Below are positions 5,546 through 7,333 of a stretch of 7,333 bases of DNA, one piece after another. The notes under the pieces are model-generated. The model had not been told where the DNA came from. It saw only the letters and a program-made list of their open reading frames with translations, and made no database searches. Each line of letters begins with the position of its first letter. Position 1 is the stretch's first letter. The translations under genes were made by a program, and so were the position numbers. The stretch comes from CAYSPU01 sp964432995 (GTDB taxonomy: Bacteria > Verrucomicrobiota > Verrucomicrobiia > Limisphaerales > JAHDYP01), in assembly GCA_964432995.1 (NCBI GenBank), contig CAYSPU010000280.1, positions 1 to 7,333 on the forward strand. Reading direction: 5' to 3'.

Positions 5546-6838
5546 ATGTTCTGGCAAAAAGAGATCGAGTGCCTCCCCCGCCCCGAGTTGGAGACCCTCC
5601 AGTTGCATCGACTGCGTGACACCGTCCACCGCGTCGCCCAGCACGTCCCCTTCTATCGCGACCAATTGAACGCCACGGGCTTTGGCGCCGAGAACCTCCG
5701 CACCCTGGACGATGTCCGCCGCCTGCCGTTCACCACGAATGCCGACCTGCGGGCGAACTATCCCACCGGCCTGCTCGCCCTCCCCCGGTCGGAGATCACC
5801 CGGCTGCATACCTCCAGCGGCACCACCGGCAAACCCAAAGCCCTCTTTTTCTCCCGACGCGACGTCGACCTCGCCGCCGAACTCATGGCCCGCTGCCTCG
5901 TCATGACCGGCACCACCCGCGACGACATCCTGCAGAACATGATGACCTACGGCCTCTTCACCGGCGCCCTCGTCATGCACTACGGCGCCGAAAAGGTCGG
6001 CCTCCTCGTCATCCCCGCCGGCCCCGGCAACTCCGAACGCCAGCTCCTCCTCATGCAGGACTTCCGCACCACCGTCATCCACACCACCCCCAGCTACGCC
6101 CTCTACTTCGCCGATTTCCTCGAACAGAAAGGCATCGACCCCCGCCAGGATCTCGCCCTCCGCAAGGCCTTCATCGGCGCCGAAGCCTATACGGAAGAAA
6201 CCCGACACAAAATCGAGTCCGCCCTCGGTGTCGACGCCTACAACTCCTACGGCCTCTCCGAAATGAACGGCCCCGGCGTCGCCTTCGAATGCGCCCACAA
6301 GAACGGCATGCACCTCTGGGAAGACCATTTCCTCGTCGAAATCGTCCACCCCGAAACGCTCGAACCCGTCCCCGACGGCGAACCCGGCGAACTCGTCCTC
6401 ACCTCCCTCTGCCGCGAAGCCATGCCCATCCTCCGCTACCGCACCCGCGACCTCACCCGCATCCTGCCCGAACCCTGCCCCTGCGGCCGCACCCACCGCC
6501 GCCTCAGCCGCATCGCCGGCCGCGCCGACGACATGCTCATCGTCCGCGGCGTCAACTTCTACCCGCAGCAAATCGAACGCGTCCTCATGGGCTTCAGCGG
6601 ACTCGGCCGCAACTACCAGATCCAGCTCTCCGGCATCGACGAACTCACCGTCCGCGTCGAACTCGCGGCGGCCGCCTTCGACGGCAAGGTCGAGCACCTC
6701 ATGCGCCTCCAGGAGGCCGTCACCGACAAGATCCGCTCTGAAATCCAGGTCCGCCCCAAAGTGGAACTCGTCTCCCCCGGAACTCTTCCCGTCAGCGAAG
6801 GGAAGGCCAAACGCGTCGTCGACCAACGAACCCTATGA
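5546..6838 (+). CDS. paaK: Phenylacetate-CoA ligase
   Basis: This protein of 430 residues, the normal length for the family, activates phenylacetate or a related aryl acid with ATP and joins it to coenzyme A, in the cytoplasm. Visible signatures of the adenylate-forming superfamily are the P-loop SSGTTGKPK (90-98), YGLSEM (235-240), RYRTRD (297-302) and GRADDMLIVRGVNFYP (325-340), the last characteristic of PaaK. CPCGRTHRR (311-319) is also a PaaK hallmark. The C-terminal lid domain (about 333-430) ends with LPVSEGKAKRVVDQR, which carries the conserved catalytic lysine (Lys420 or Lys422). The ATG at 5546 fits the family N-terminus; no Shine-Dalgarno site is seen. Its stop overlaps the ACT-domain gene as ATGA. 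No other phenylacetate degradation genes are present here, so it may serve aromatic amino acid breakdown through 2-oxoacid ferredoxin oxidoreductases or salvage. Close aryl-CoA ligases cannot be told apart by sequence alone. Confidence 0.93.
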   Translation: MFWQKEIECLPRPELETLQLHRLRDTVHRVAQHVPFYRDQLNATGFGAENLRTLDDVRRLPFTTNADLRANYPTGLLALPRSEITRLHTSSGTTGKPKALFFSRRDVDLAAELMARCLVMTGTTRDDILQNMMTYGLFTGALVMHYGAEKVGLLVIPAGPGNSERQLLLMQDFRTTVIHTTPSYALYFADFLEQKGIDPRQDLALRKAFIGAEAYTEETRHKIESALGVDAYNSYGLSEMNGPGVAFECAHKNGMHLWEDHFLVEIVHPETLEPVPDGEPGELVLTSLCREAMPILRYRTRDLTRILPEPCPCGRTHRRLSRIAGRADDMLIVRGVNFYPQQIERVLMGFSGLGRNYQIQLSGIDELTVRVELAAAAFDGKVEHLMRLQEAVTDKIRSEIQVRPKVELVSPGTLPVSEGKAKRVVDQRTL

Positions 6839-7263
6839 ACTCCGTCCGCATCGTCGCCGTCTTCGCCGAAAACCGCCCCGGCTGGCTCGCCCGCGTCACC
6901 CGCGTTGTCGCCGACGCCTCCGCCAACATCCACTGGCTCGGCATCGCCAGCCTCGAACGCTTCGGGGTCATCCGCCTCCTCGTCAGCCGCTGCGACCTGG
7001 TTTTCCAGCGCCTCCAAGCCGCCGGCTTCACCGTCTCCCTCGTCGACGTCCTCGCCGTCGAGGTCGAAGACCAACCCGGCAGCCTCCACACCATCGCCAC
7101 CCTCCTCTCCGACCAGGGCCTCAGCCTCACCAACTGCTCCGGCTTCGTCTTCAACAACCGCGCCATCCTCCTGCTCGAACTCCCGGACCTCGATCGCGCC
7201 CTTGCTGTCCTCACGGCCCACGGCGCCCGCCTCCTCACCGAAGACCAACTCCTCCACTTGTAG
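6835..7263 (+). CDS. Tandem ACT-domain regulatory protein
   Basis: This small protein of 142 residues consists of two ACT domains back to back: about 1-70 (ENRPGWLARVTRVVADASANI at 12-32, minus its edges, is the ligand-site helix) and about 71-142 (EDQPGSLHTIATLLSDQG at 78-95). Each carries the Pro-Gly turn (15-16 and 81-82) typical of ACT domains that bind amino acids at dimer interfaces. No catalytic domain is attached. It resembles stand-alone ACT proteins of the COG4747 type. Genes of this kind are often found directly beside phenylacetate-CoA ligase genes in bacteria and archaea, and here the ATGA overlap implies the two are made together. It may sense an aromatic amino acid or arylacetate and control the ligase; that role is inferred. 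Confidence 0.88.
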   Translation: MNSVRIVAVFAENRPGWLARVTRVVADASANIHWLGIASLERFGVIRLLVSRCDLVFQRLQAAGFTVSLVDVLAVEVEDQPGSLHTIATLLSDQGLSLTNCSGFVFNNRAILLLELPDLDRALAVLTAHGARLLTEDQLLHL

Positions 7264-7272
7264 GTCGATCGA

Positions 7273-7333
7273 GGTTGCGAGGTTCACGGTTGGGAGGTTC
7301 ACGGTTGGGAGGTTCACGGTTGGGAGGTTCACG
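7273..7333. repeat. 15-bp tandem repeat, unit GGTTGGGAGGTTCAC, cut by the window edge
   Basis: Four contiguous 15-bp units are present: 7273-7287 (one mismatch, GGTTGCG), then identical copies at 7288-7302, 7303-7317 and 7318-7332, with a fifth starting at 7333. The tract begins 9 bases after the stop of the ACT-domain gene. Each unit holds two GGTT-initial half-units of 7 to 8 bp, so it may have grown from a heptamer-like repeat such as that at 1023-1063. The three identical copies suggest recent expansion. On the minus strand it reads as repeated Asn-Leu-Pro-Thr-Val, which I take to be accidental because 15 is a multiple of three. Confidence 0.9.

Noticed and set aside
5309..6826. Long open frame on the minus strand opposite paaK (505 codons)
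   Set aside because: It is the antisense shadow of a strongly C-ending codon usage in paaK. Its product is a Glu/Asp/Gly/Val-rich string with no recognisable domain, and it crosses the operon spacer.
6613..7332. Minus-strand open frame entering from the 15-bp repeat (239 codons)
   Set aside because: It begins in the repeat (Asn-Leu-Pro-Thr-Val units) only because 15 is divisible by three, then runs antisense to the ACT and paaK genes.

Overview
The window looks like ordinary chromosomal DNA from a high-GC bacterium, probably a soil or aquatic Verrucomicrobiota (Pedosphaerales/Limisphaerales-like). That placement is an inference from three things: the style of the anti-sigma and DUF3106-type proteins, short GC-rich tandem repeats between genes, and a phenylacetate-CoA ligase plus ACT-domain pair. 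I see no phage, transposase, CRISPR, tRNA or rRNA gene.

Layout. Positions 1-195 hold no gene but contain a very long imperfect hairpin (83-158). Next, on the minus strand, is a small probable lipoprotein rich in charged coiled coil (196-879). A divergent spacer with a 7-bp tandem repeat (1023-1063) separates it from a plus-strand Xaa-Pro aminopeptidase (M24B, PepP-like, 1113-2399), which has all five metal ligands. This gene converges, across a short hairpin at its stop codon, on a minus-strand isochorismatase-like cysteine hydrolase (2459-3019).

A 197-bp divergent spacer leads to a tightly overlapped three-gene operon on the plus strand: an ECF-type sigma factor (3217-3831), a single-pass membrane protein that is probably its anti-sigma factor (3824-4408), and an exported repeat protein resembling DUF3106 (4405-5397). 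The operon ends at a strong 9-bp hairpin (5411-5431). The overlaps imply co-translation. The likely logic is that the membrane protein holds the sigma factor and the exported repeat protein senses, or is part of, the envelope response.

The last unit is a two-gene operon: a phenylacetate-CoA ligase (5546-6838) overlapping by ATGA a small double-ACT-domain protein (6835-7263), which probably binds an amino acid or aromatic ligand and regulates the ligase or the pathway. A 15-bp tandem repeat begins 9 bases after its stop and runs off the window edge.

The points most worth a second look are the 76-nt hairpin, the sigma/anti-sigma/DUF3106-like cassette with its internally duplicated exported protein, and the two tandem-repeat tracts. 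I did not find a clearly new defence or mobile system.
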